From positions 1 through 49,526 of the forward strand of contig PWRF01000302.1 of assembly GCA_003556325.1 (NCBI GenBank): a stretch of DNA of 49,526 nt. Direction: 5' to 3'. The DNA is from Bacteroidales bacterium. GTDB taxonomy: Bacteria > Bacteroidota > Bacteroidia > Bacteroidales > UBA7960. Each line of letters opens with the position of its first letter. Within the stretch, counting starts at the first letter, position 1. Shown one piece after another: positions 35,700 to 42,710 of this stretch. The position numbers and the translations under genes are program-made. A model generated the notes under the pieces. That model did not search any database. It saw nothing but the letters and a program-made list of their open reading frames with translations, and was not told the DNA's origin.

Positions 35700-35849
35700 C
35701 CCCAATTCCGAGGAAACCACACCTTTCGGATATTCCGGAGTTGTTTCAGGGTCCAGGAAACAACAGCTGCTAAGCCCGATTTACAGTGATCAACAACTTG
35801 CGTGTATCCCTGGAGTTGTTTCGGGATCCAGGAAATAACAGCCGTTAAG
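35663..35849. repeat. Tandem ~75-bp repeats derived from the porQ 3' end
   Basis: Two and a half units begin with GGAGTTGTT at 35663, 35737 and 35812, spaced 74 and 75 bases apart. The first lies in the last codons of porQ and the last runs into the stop codon of the convergent methyltransferase gene. Each unit contains a hairpin, perfect in unit 2 (GTTGTTTC 35740-35747 with GAAACAAC 35757-35764), kept by a G-T wobble in unit 3 and nearly kept in unit 1. Each also reads Glu-Leu-Phe, five or so residues, then Asn-Asn or Asp-Asn and a stop, in three different frames. Confidence 0.7.
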
Positions 35850-36495
35850 AATTTTCTGTTTTTTCCACGAGCATGATGCCGTCGCGCAGGGGCAACAACA
35901 AATGCCTGATGCCGGAATGCGTTTTCATGTGCCTGTTGAAACGAATTATCCCTTCTGTCTCCTCATCCGGGTTCTCTTCTGCATCCAGCACCTTTCCACT
36001 CCACAAAACATTATCTGCAATTAATACGGCACCTTTGCGCATTTTCAGGTAAATCATATCAAAATACTGAACATAATTGACCTTGTCTGCATCCATAAAC
36101 ACGAGGTCGAAGGTCTCAGCCAGGGTTGGAATAACATCAAGGGCTTCGCCAGTATGCTGAATGATCTGTTCCTGGTATCCAGCTTTTGCAATATATTTGG
36201 CGGCAAAACTTTCCAGTTCGGCGTTGTGATCTATCGTATGAAGTTTCCCGCCGGGTGCAAGGCCTTCGGCAAGACAGATGGCTGAATACCCGGTATATGT
36301 ACCCAGTTCCAGAATTCGTTCCGGCCGCATCATCCGGCTTACAAAAGAGAGAAGACGTCCCTGCAGGTGGCCTGACAGCATGCGCGGACGCAGCACGTTG
36401 GCATGTGTGTCCCGGTTCAGTTGTGCCAGCACCTTGTCTTCATCACTGGTGTGTTCAACGGCATACGCTTCCAATTCCTCAGGCAAAAAATCCAT
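35845..36495 (-). CDS. SAM-dependent O-methyltransferase (PF01596)
   Basis: The 216-residue enzyme matches caffeoyl-CoA-type O-methyltransferases. Motif I is Ile-Leu-Glu-Leu-Gly-Thr-Tyr-Thr-Gly-Tyr-Ser near residue 60-70. Motif II is Val-Phe-Met-Asp-Ala-Asp-Lys with the metal-binding Asp, and Ala-Asp-Asn-Val-Leu-Trp-Ser-Gly follows. It should methylate a catechol-like substrate using Mg2+ and SAM; the substrate is unknown. It is convergent with porQ across the repeats and divergent from the SRP RNA, whose promoter starts about 60 bases from its ATG. Confidence 0.9.
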   Translation of the reverse strand: MDFLPEELEAYAVEHTSDEDKVLAQLNRDTHANVLRPRMLSGHLQGRLLSFVSRMMRPERILELGTYTGYSAICLAEGLAPGGKLHTIDHNAELESFAAKYIAKAGYQEQIIQHTGEALDVIPTLAETFDLVFMDADKVNYVQYFDMIYLKMRKGAVLIADNVLWSGKVLDAEENPDEETEGIIRFNRHMKTHSGIRHLLLPLRDGIMLVEKTENS

Positions 36496-36558
36496 TATCA
36501 GCAGTGTTTTGTAGGTAAACCCATTTTGTCAAAAATAACATCTTTCCCCGTTCTTTTG

Positions 36559-36590
36559 TTTGGCAGTGCCAATAGAATTGTGTATTTTTG
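36559..36590 (+). promoter_or_regulatory. Promoter of SRP RNA (TTTG-20-TATTTTTG)
   Basis: TTTG at 36559-36562 and TATTTTTG at 36583-36590 match the Bacteroidota -33/-7 consensus with 20-base spacing. The RNA 5' end lies six bases after the -7 box, a textbook arrangement. Confidence 0.8.
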
Positions 36591-36595
36591 CAACC

Positions 36596-36689
36596 GGTGA
36601 GTCTGGTACGACCAGCTCCCGCTGAATTCCCCCAGGACCGGAAGGTAGCAAGGGTAGGCGGTCGTAGCGGTGCGATACCAAGGCTCACC
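36596..36689 (+). ncRNA. ffs: Small bacterial signal recognition particle RNA (4.5S type)
   Basis: The 94-base RNA closes with GGTGAG (36596-36601) against CTCACC (36684-36689). It carries the universal domain IV core CAGGACCGGAAGGTAGCA with the GGAA tetraloop and asymmetric loop that bind Ffh. Six T residues follow as terminator (36690-36695). It acts with Ffh and FtsY in co-translational targeting. Confidence 0.95.
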
Positions 36690-36796
36690 TTTTTTATAGT
36701 TCATTTGATCTGCCTGGTGTTAAAGCTTTACTGTTGTATCTGAAATACGTACCTCAACAAGCGAAACCTTTTGTTTAACCCAAAAATCCAACGAAT

Positions 36797-37444
36797 ATGA
36801 AATTCTTTATTGATACGGCAAACCTGGATGAGATCCGTGAAGCCATGGATCTTGGGATCCTTGACGGTGTTACCACAAATCCCTCACTTATGGCCAAAGA
36901 GGGCATCAAGGGAGAGGAAAATATCAGGAAACACTACACAGACATTTGCGAGATTGTTGACGGTGATGTGAGTGCAGAGGTTATCGCCACAGATTTCGAA
37001 GGGATCATCAGGGAGGCAGAGGAACTTGCAGCCCTTCACCCACAGATCGTGGTGAAGGTCCCTATGATCAAAGATGGCGTAAAGGCAATAAAATACCTCT
37101 CCTCAAAAGGCATCAAAACCAACTGCACCCTCGTGTTTTCAACGGGTCAGGCCATATTGGCTGCAAAAGCAGGTGCCACCTATGTATCTCCTTTTATTGG
37201 CCGCCTTGACGATATTTCCACAGACGGAGTGGAACTGGTGGCCCAGATCGTTGACATCTACCGCTATTACGATTTTGACACCCAGGTGCTCGCTGCCAGT
37301 ATCCGGCATACCATGCACATTCCGCAGTGCGCAGAGGCCGGTGCCGATGTGGTGACATGCCCCCTTAAACCCATCATGGGCTTGCTCAAGCATCCCCTGA
37401 CAGATATCGGACTGGAAAAATTTCTTGCTGATCACGGGAAATAA
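36797..37444 (+). CDS. fsa: Transaldolase-family protein (TalC/fructose-6-phosphate aldolase type)
   Basis: The 215-residue enzyme starts Phe-Ile-Asp-Thr-Ala-Asn and has Gly-Val-Thr-Thr-Asn-Pro-Ser near residue 25-31. The Schiff-base lysine lies in Val-Lys-Val-Pro-Met, followed by Asn-Cys-Thr-Leu-Val-Phe-Ser and Pro-Phe-Ile-Gly-Arg-Leu-Asp-Asp. The short form covers both true aldolases (FSA) and transaldolases (TalC). The Phe-Ser and Phe-Ile-Gly-Arg-Leu-Asp-Asp residues look more TalC-like, so a role in the non-oxidative pentose phosphate pathway is likelier. It is preceded by the SRP RNA and followed by a large repeat locus. Confidence 0.9.
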   Translation: MKFFIDTANLDEIREAMDLGILDGVTTNPSLMAKEGIKGEENIRKHYTDICEIVDGDVSAEVIATDFEGIIREAEELAALHPQIVVKVPMIKDGVKAIKYLSSKGIKTNCTLVFSTGQAILAAKAGATYVSPFIGRLDDISTDGVELVAQIVDIYRYYDFDTQVLAASIRHTMHIPQCAEAGADVVTCPLKPIMGLLKHPLTDIGLEKFLADHGK

Positions 37445-37480
37445 TCGCCGGGGATCATCTTCATCAACTGCCGGAGGTTT

Positions 37481-37555
37481 CCTCCTTCCCCTCCCAGGAT
37501 TCTGTCTTCGTAATACAAAGACCATCAATCCATGCCAGGCTTTCCGCTTACCCGG
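37481..37555 (-). repeat. 75-bp core repeat, copy A
   Basis: On the minus strand the core runs from CCGGG at 37555 to GGAGG at 37481. Copy A and copy B (37658-37732) differ at one of 75 positions and lie 177 bases apart. Related copies C and D lie at the right end of the window in the opposite orientation. Confidence 0.85.
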
Positions 37556-37659
37556 ACTTTTCGACCTTTCGGTTTTTCTGCCTTCCGACTTTTCGACTTT
37601 TTGACATTTCGCCCTTTTGTCTTTTTGTCTTTTTGTCTTTTCGTCCTTTTGTCTTTTCC
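37556..37659 (-). repeat. Octamer array between core copies A and B
   Basis: Thirteen 8-bp units run in exact register directly from the end of core A into core B. Read on the plus strand, they begin ACTTTTCG, ACCTTTCG, pass through ACTTTTTG, ACATTTCG and CCCTTTTG, and then become TCTTTTTG-like. Units close to core A are diverged while later ones are nearly uniform. Confidence 0.85.
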
Positions 37660-37732
37660 TCCTTCCCCTCCCAGGGTTCTGTCTTCGTAATACAAAGACC
37701 ATCAATCCATGCCAGGCTTTCCGCTTACCCGG
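37658..37732 (-). repeat. 75-bp core repeat, copy B
   Basis: Identical to copy A except for one base (A to G at 37676 in plus-strand reading). It joins directly to the octamer array 37733-37851. Confidence 0.85.
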
Positions 37733-37851
37733 ACTTTTCGACCTTTCGACTTTTTGACATTTCGTCCTTTTGTCCTTTTGTCCTTTTGTCTTTTTGTCTT
37801 TTTGTCTTTTTGTCTTTTTGTCTTTTTGTCTTTTTGTCTTTTTGTCTTTAG
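37733..37851 (-). repeat. Octamer array after core copy B
   Basis: Period-8 units start immediately at the core edge. Plus-strand order is ACTTTTCG, ACCTTTCG, ACTTTTTG, ACATTTCG, three TCCTTTTG, then about seven nearly identical TCTTTTTG units, with no length slip over the whole run. Such an array should be prone to slipped-strand length change. Confidence 0.9.
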
Positions 37852-37920
37852 TTCCCTGACAAAACATATATGGTTTTTTTGTGTTATTTTCGTAGGAGAT
37901 ATACTGTTAACACTGCACAC

Positions 37921-39303
37921 ATGAAAACCATAGCTTTTCTCTTTCTGCTGATTTTTGTGCCCGGTTTGGCGGCAGCATCCGACGGGCCCCGCAGAGACCG
38001 CGTGTCTGAGACACTGGAAGCCCATCCCGACAGGACTTTTCTGGTCTATGTCTACGAGATAAAGGAAAACATTGGCCCTCCAGCACGGCATCGGACGCAA
38101 AGAGCTTTTGAGGAAGCCGACAGTTTGCGTGCTGATTTTGTTCTTTTGCATATGAACACCTATGGAGGTACAGTAATCGATGCTGACTCCATCCGCACGC
38201 GCATCATGCAAAGCCCTATCCCGGTTATTGTATTCATTGACAACAATGCGGCTTCGGCCGGAGCGCTTATTTCCATTGCTGCAGACAGGATCTATATGCG
38301 ACCCGGTGGCAATATAGGTGCTGCCACGGTGGTGGACGCCACGGGAGCTGAAGTGCCTGACAAGTTTCAGTCCTACATGCGCTCTACCATGCGTTCCACA
38401 GCAGAGGCCAAAGGCAGGGATCCCGACATTGCCGAAGCGATGGTAGATGCTGCCATTGAAGTGGAAGGCGTTTCAGAAGCCGGCAAAGTCCTTACTTTCA
38501 CAGCCTCAGAAGCTATGCGCTGGGGTTTTTCGGAAGGAATGGCCGAAACCATCCCGCAGGTATTGGAAATCGCCGGCATAGAAAATTATGAGATCGTAGA
38601 ACAACGCCTCACCTTCACGGACAGGGTTATTCAGTTCCTCATAAGCCCTATTGTCAGCGGTATTCTTATCATGCTCATCCTGGGAGGCATTTATTTTGAG
38701 CTGCAAACCCCTGGCGTGGGATTTCCTATTCTTGCAGCCGCTACGGCCGCTTTGCTCTATTTCGCACCGCTTTATATCGAGGGGCTGGCCAGCCATTATG
38801 AGATCATCCTTTTCATCCTGGGAATTGTACTTATTGCCATTGAGCTTTTTGCCATACCGGGATTCGGTGTTACCGGTATTCTTGGTGTGATATCTGTTAT
38901 CACCGGCCTTGCCCTGGCTATGGTGGGCAACGAAGGGTTTGACTTTACCGGTGTGAGTCTTTCAGAAGTACTTACGGCCTTCCTCATCGTGATCATAGCC
39001 TTCTTTGTTTCCCTGTCCGGCTCTTTCTACATCGGCGACAGACTCTTTACCACCACCCGGTTTGGTGAGCTGGCCCTCGACACTGTGCAGGAAAAAAGCT
39101 CCGGCTACACCTCCGCAGATGCGACCATGTCAACGCTGCTTGGAAAAACAGGCGTTGCCTTTACCATGCTGCGCCCCAGTGGAAAAGTAGAAATCGACGA
39201 CGATATATACGACGCTACCGCCCTGACCGGATTCGTCGATAAAGGAGAAGCCGTTAAAGTAGTGAAATACGAAACTTCCCAGGTTTTTGTGGTAAAGGCC
39301 TGA
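37921..39303 (+). CDS. NfeD-family membrane-bound serine protease
   Basis: The 460-residue protein starts with a signal peptide (about 1-20). A ClpP/SppA-like protease domain (about 35-235) carries the nucleophile segment Asn-Asn-Ala-Ala-Ser-Ala-Gly-Ala and the preceding Asn-Thr-Tyr-Gly-Gly. Several membrane helices follow (about 245-380), then a C-terminal NfeD OB-fold domain (about 400-460). Members cleave stomatin-type partners and affect membrane quality control; a stomatin gene is not adjacent here. The ATG at 37921 starts the signal peptide, and an upstream frame start would add a non-native basic stretch. Confidence 0.92.
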   Translation: MKTIAFLFLLIFVPGLAAASDGPRRDRVSETLEAHPDRTFLVYVYEIKENIGPPARHRTQRAFEEADSLRADFVLLHMNTYGGTVIDADSIRTRIMQSPIPVIVFIDNNAASAGALISIAADRIYMRPGGNIGAATVVDATGAEVPDKFQSYMRSTMRSTAEAKGRDPDIAEAMVDAAIEVEGVSEAGKVLTFTASEAMRWGFSEGMAETIPQVLEIAGIENYEIVEQRLTFTDRVIQFLISPIVSGILIMLILGGIYFELQTPGVGFPILAAATAALLYFAPLYIEGLASHYEIILFILGIVLIAIELFAIPGFGVTGILGVISVITGLALAMVGNEGFDFTGVSLSEVLTAFLIVIIAFFVSLSGSFYIGDRLFTTTRFGELALDTVQEKSSGYTSADATMSTLLGKTGVAFTMLRPSGKVEIDDDIYDATALTGFVDKGEAVKVVKYETSQVFVVKA

Positions 39304-39329
39304 TTAAGAAACGCACAAAACGATATTGC

Positions 39330-40751
39330 ATGATCCATACTTTCCGAACAATATCCCCCCTGTATACAGACATGTATCAGCTCACTATGGGACAAGCCTA
39401 TTTTCTCGATAACCGGCATAAACAGCCTGCTTCCTTTGATTATTTCTTCAGAAAAAACCCTTTTAAAGGTGGATATGTGATCTTTGCAGGTTTGAATGAA
39501 TTGCTCGAACTGATCCAGGCGCTGCGTTTCGAAGAAGATGATATTGATTACCTGCACAAACAGGGGTTTCATGCCGATTACCTTGAATACCTGAAAACCT
39601 TCTCTTTCGGGGGAGACATTACCGGAATGAGAGAAGGTGAAATAGTATTTCCGGTGGCCCCTATCATACGTGTGGATGGCGGATTGCATGAAGTGCAGCT
39701 TGTGGAGACCCTTTTGCTGAATATTTTAAACTTCCAGTCGCTGATTGCTACCAAAGCGAGCCGCATCAGGTATTCTGCCGGCACCAGGAAGCTAACCGAT
39801 TTTGGATTGCGCCGCGCACAGGGCTATGGGGGGCTCCAGGCATCAAGGGCCGCGATAATTGGCGGTTTTAACAGTACTTCCAATGTAATGGCTGCCAGAG
39901 AACATGACATCGTACCGTCGGGCACCATGGCCCACTCCTTTATCGAAAGCTATGATAACGAACTGGAAGCCTTCCGGGCCTATGCAGGAATTTTCCCGGA
40001 CAACTGCGTGCTTCTTGTCGACACGTATAATACGCTGAGAAGCGGTTTGCCCAACGCCATAAAAGTCGCAAAAGAGCTCTCGGAGAAAGGCCATAAGCTG
40101 AAAGGCATCAGACTCGACAGCGGCGACCTTGCTTACCTGTCAAAAAAAGCCAGGGAAATGCTCGATGACGAGGGGTTTGCCGACGTACAGATAGTTGTTT
40201 CAAATCAGCTGGACGAACACGTCATAAAAAGCCTGATCGAACAGAAAGCGCCTATCGACATATTCGGTGTGGGTACCAGCATGGTTATAGGGCGTCCCGA
40301 CGGAGCTATTGACGGCGTTTTTAAGCTGGCATCAGCCAGCAGGATACCCCGGCTCAAGATTTCCGAAAACGTCCAAAAAACCACTCTTCCCGGCAGAAAA
40401 AAGGTATACCGGTTCCTCGACAAAAAAAACAGCTTCTATGCCGACTGTGTTGCCCTGGAAGACGAAAATACCCCGGTTCGCATGACACACCCTTTTCATA
40501 AGGAGAAATGCCTTAGCCTTGAAGGCAGAATCCATGAAGATGTTTTTATTGAACACATGACAGGGGGAAAAAGTACAGAGAACGGAGAAAAGAATCCTGT
40601 TATACTGAGGGAAAAGGTCGCAGAACGCCTGAAACAACTGCCGGAAGAGCACAAAAGGTTCGACTTCCCCCATATCTATAAGGTGGGTATTTCAGATAAG
40701 TTGCTCGAAACCAGGGATGCTATGGTACAAAAGTTGCAGGATTATATCTAA
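39330..40751 (+). CDS. pncB: Nicotinate phosphoribosyltransferase
   Basis: The 473-residue enzyme makes nicotinate mononucleotide from nicotinate and PRPP, using ATP. It has the N-terminal Tyr-Thr-Asp-Met-Tyr-Gln-Leu-Thr-Met and a His-Ser-Phe-Ile segment near residue 205 with the regulatory histidine. The phosphate-binding Arg-Leu-Asp-Ser-Gly-Asp-Leu and Gly-Val-Gly-Thr-Ser follow. It lies 76 bases before pncA, so both steps of the nicotinamide-to-NaMN salvage route are encoded together. A likely co-transcribed pair. Confidence 0.95.
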   Translation: MIHTFRTISPLYTDMYQLTMGQAYFLDNRHKQPASFDYFFRKNPFKGGYVIFAGLNELLELIQALRFEEDDIDYLHKQGFHADYLEYLKTFSFGGDITGMREGEIVFPVAPIIRVDGGLHEVQLVETLLLNILNFQSLIATKASRIRYSAGTRKLTDFGLRRAQGYGGLQASRAAIIGGFNSTSNVMAAREHDIVPSGTMAHSFIESYDNELEAFRAYAGIFPDNCVLLVDTYNTLRSGLPNAIKVAKELSEKGHKLKGIRLDSGDLAYLSKKAREMLDDEGFADVQIVVSNQLDEHVIKSLIEQKAPIDIFGVGTSMVIGRPDGAIDGVFKLASASRIPRLKISENVQKTTLPGRKKVYRFLDKKNSFYADCVALEDENTPVRMTHPFHKEKCLSLEGRIHEDVFIEHMTGGKSTENGEKNPVILREKVAERLKQLPEEHKRFDFPHIYKVGISDKLLETRDAMVQKLQDYI

Positions 40752-40827
40752 GATTGCAGCACAACCCCTAAACTTTTGACAAGAACATAAACATTTCAAT
40801 AACAATTAGTTGAAAAAACATAAAGAG

Positions 40828-41433
40828 ATGAAAGCGTTGCTTATTGTAGATGTACAGTACGATTTCCTTCCCGGGGGCGCATTAGCTGTTCCGAACGGTG
40901 ATAAGGTCATACCTGTGATCAACAAACTTCAGGGTATTTTTCCGCTTGTTGTAGCTACACAGGACTGGCACCCCCCGGATCACGGCAGTTTTGCATCAGC
41001 GCACAAGGGCAGGGAACCCTTTGAGACCACCACCCTTGGCGGCCTGGAACAGATCCTGTGGCCCGATCATTGTGTGCAGGGAACCAGGGGGGCTGCTTTT
41101 TCCGAAGATCTGGATATGAATGCGGTGGAAGCCATCTTCCGCAAAGGGCTGGATCCTGCCATTGATAGTTACAGCGGTTTTTTTGACAACGGGAAAAAGA
41201 AAACTACCGGATTGTCGGACTACCTTCAGGGAAAGGGAGTAAAAACCGTTTATGTTACAGGACTTGCCGCTGATTTTTGCGTAGCTTTTACTGCGCTTGA
41301 TTCTATCGGTGAAAGGTTTGAAACGGTTCTTGTTGAAGATGCAACCCGTCCCATTGATCCGGAAGGTTTCGGTAAGATGAAGTCATCTATCAGGCAGAAA
41401 GGGGGTAAAATCGTTCAATCCGCCGCCATCTGA
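40828..41433 (+). CDS. pncA: Nicotinamidase (isochorismatase-fold)
   Basis: The 201-residue hydrolase deamidates nicotinamide to nicotinate, feeding PncB. The catalytic Asp lies in Asp-Val-Gln-Tyr-Asp-Phe-Leu-Pro-Gly-Gly, the Lys in Arg-Lys-Gly-Leu-Asp-Pro, and the nucleophilic Cys in Ala-Asp-Phe-Cys-Val. The metal-site Asp/His residues lie in Gln-Asp-Trp-His-Pro-Pro-Asp-His. The ATG at 40828 begins at the family N-terminus and is preferred to a TTG six codons earlier. The gene is followed by the repeat protein after five bases. Confidence 0.94.
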   Translation: MKALLIVDVQYDFLPGGALAVPNGDKVIPVINKLQGIFPLVVATQDWHPPDHGSFASAHKGREPFETTTLGGLEQILWPDHCVQGTRGAAFSEDLDMNAVEAIFRKGLDPAIDSYSGFFDNGKKKTTGLSDYLQGKGVKTVYVTGLAADFCVAFTALDSIGERFETVLVEDATRPIDPEGFGKMKSSIRQKGGKIVQSAAI

Positions 41434-41438
41434 TCCCC

Positions 41439-42392
41439 ATGGAAATAAAAAAAGTACATATCCCAAACGCGCGACTGGTTGAGGGGCGCAGCTATCCTTT
41501 CCGCATCCTTAAGATCGTGTCTTTGGGGCCCGGAGAGGATTGGTTTGTGATGCAGGACCCCAACGGGTATAAAATTCTTGTGCCCGAAAATTTCTACAGG
41601 CAGTACGGTTTTAAGCCCGGTCAGACCCTTATGTGCAGGGTGGATAAGATCAACTGCAACGGCCGGATGTTTCTTGAACCCGAACATCCTCATTATAAAG
41701 AGGGTGAAACGTATGATTTTGAGCTGGTTTCCAAGGGTCGTCGGAAAAACATCATTAACCAGGATGAACGCTATTTTATTGTACGGGATGTATTCAGCAA
41801 CGAATGGAAAGTACGAACCTATGACCGGATGCTTTGGGAAGATCCCCCGTTTCGTATTCCTTGCAAAGTAAGGCGAATTAAAAAGGGTAAGCTGTTTCTG
41901 ATCATTGCCGGGGAAGAGGTCAGGCACCCCGATCTTAAGCCCGGGCAGATTTATCCTTTTACTATTGTTGATGAAACCATAAATCCTGACGACGGCCATA
42001 GCTATTATATTCTTGAAGATGTAACCGGCAGCAAGCACCTGTTGCGGAAAAAGTATTATATGCATTACGGGTTCAGGAAAGGACAGCGCATAGACTGCAG
42101 GGTAGATAAATTTGCCTCTGAAGGATTTTATTTGCTTGAGCCGATGCATCCCTGCTACGAAACCGGCAACATATACCGCCTCCCTGTCGAAAGGGTAGAG
42201 GAGTTGGTTTTTACTGACGGGTTTACACAGAAAGTCCTGGTCTTGACGGATTGTTTCGGAGAAGAAGTTAAGGTCTTTTCAGACGATAAGGTAGCAGCTT
42301 ACCTTTTGAATAAAGGCTCTGTCGAAGCCCGGGTGTCGCGCATCCGGAAAAGCAGGCTCGAGCTGGAGATAGATGTCTCCGGTTTTGAATAA
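41439..42392 (+). CDS. Four-repeat beta-rich protein of unknown function
   Basis: I recognise no family by name. The 317-residue protein has no signal or membrane segment and divides into four homologous units (about residues 12-86, 87-165, 166-242 and 243-315). Each begins with Gly-x-x-Tyr-x-Phe/Leu, passes through a Phe/Tyr-hydrophobic-Asp strand, and ends with Cys-Arg-Val-Asp-Lys or a variant. Units 1 and 3 end with Leu-Glu-Pro...His-Pro-x-Tyr. The length and strand pattern of each unit resemble small OB/S1-like beta barrels, so nucleic-acid or small-ligand binding is plausible, but only by analogy. It follows pncA by five bases, suggesting co-expression with NAD salvage. It is convergent with the DciA-like gene. 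Confidence 0.75.
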   Translation: MEIKKVHIPNARLVEGRSYPFRILKIVSLGPGEDWFVMQDPNGYKILVPENFYRQYGFKPGQTLMCRVDKINCNGRMFLEPEHPHYKEGETYDFELVSKGRRKNIINQDERYFIVRDVFSNEWKVRTYDRMLWEDPPFRIPCKVRRIKKGKLFLIIAGEEVRHPDLKPGQIYPFTIVDETINPDDGHSYYILEDVTGSKHLLRKKYYMHYGFRKGQRIDCRVDKFASEGFYLLEPMHPCYETGNIYRLPVERVEELVFTDGFTQKVLVLTDCFGEEVKVFSDDKVAAYLLNKGSVEARVSRIRKSRLELEIDVSGFE

Positions 42393-42405
42393 AGCAGGCT
42401 TCGTG

Positions 42406-42696
42406 CTATCTGAAGGTCACTTCCTTAATGACCTCTTCGCCGAGTTCTTTGTTGATCATAAGGATGATTTTACTCCTGGCGTATTCCAGCTCGTTGCGCA
42501 TTACTGATGAACGAAGATGAACCGTTAATATGTTCCTTTTTACGGAAACAGACTCGGTATACCGTGCAATGTGCACTCCCATAACCTTTTCCCAGGCCGC
42601 CATGATGCGTGTCCCGGTTATTTTATCCTCCAGGCGGTTGCTTTTGAGGACATCCTTAATTAGTTCTCCGATATGTCGCGAATTGGATCGTGTCAT
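42406..42696 (-). CDS. DUF721/DciA-like protein
   Basis: The 96-residue protein is a KH-like alpha/beta unit with Ala-Trp-Glu-Lys-Val-Met-Gly near residue 35. Glu-Ser-Val-Ser-Val-Lys-Arg-Asn-Ile-Leu-Thr-Val and Arg-Asn-Glu-Leu-Glu-Tyr-Ala-Arg follow, the DUF721 pattern. DciA proteins help load the replicative helicase in bacteria lacking DnaC/DnaI. It starts 14 bases after recF on the same strand, a neighbourhood often seen for this family. Confidence 0.88.
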   Translation of the reverse strand: MTRSNSRHIGELIKDVLKSNRLEDKITGTRIMAAWEKVMGVHIARYTESVSVKRNILTVHLRSSVMRNELEYARSKIILMINKELGEEVIKEVTFR

Positions 42697-42710
42697 GATG
42701 AAGGCTTTTA

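Larger units (their letters stand above)
37445..37920. other. Gene-free interval filled by core/octamer repeats
   Basis: These 476 bases between the transaldolase-family and NfeD genes consist mostly of two copies of a 75-bp core and two octamer arrays, described separately. Open frames across it exist only because the arrays lack stop codons; they are Lys/Arg-rich on one strand and Phe/Leu-rich on the other. The last 60 bases are the NfeD upstream region. Confidence 0.8.

Noticed and set aside
37481..37851. CRISPR array
   Set aside because: The core is repeated only twice, the intervening DNA is low-complexity octamers rather than unique spacers, and no cas genes are present.
37139..37867. 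Long Lys/Arg-rich open frame on the minus strand across the octamer arrays
   Set aside because: It is open because period-8 arrays give a stop-free frame; it overlaps the transaldolase-family gene antisense, has no start signal, and the matching frame at the 49-kb locus is interrupted by a stop.
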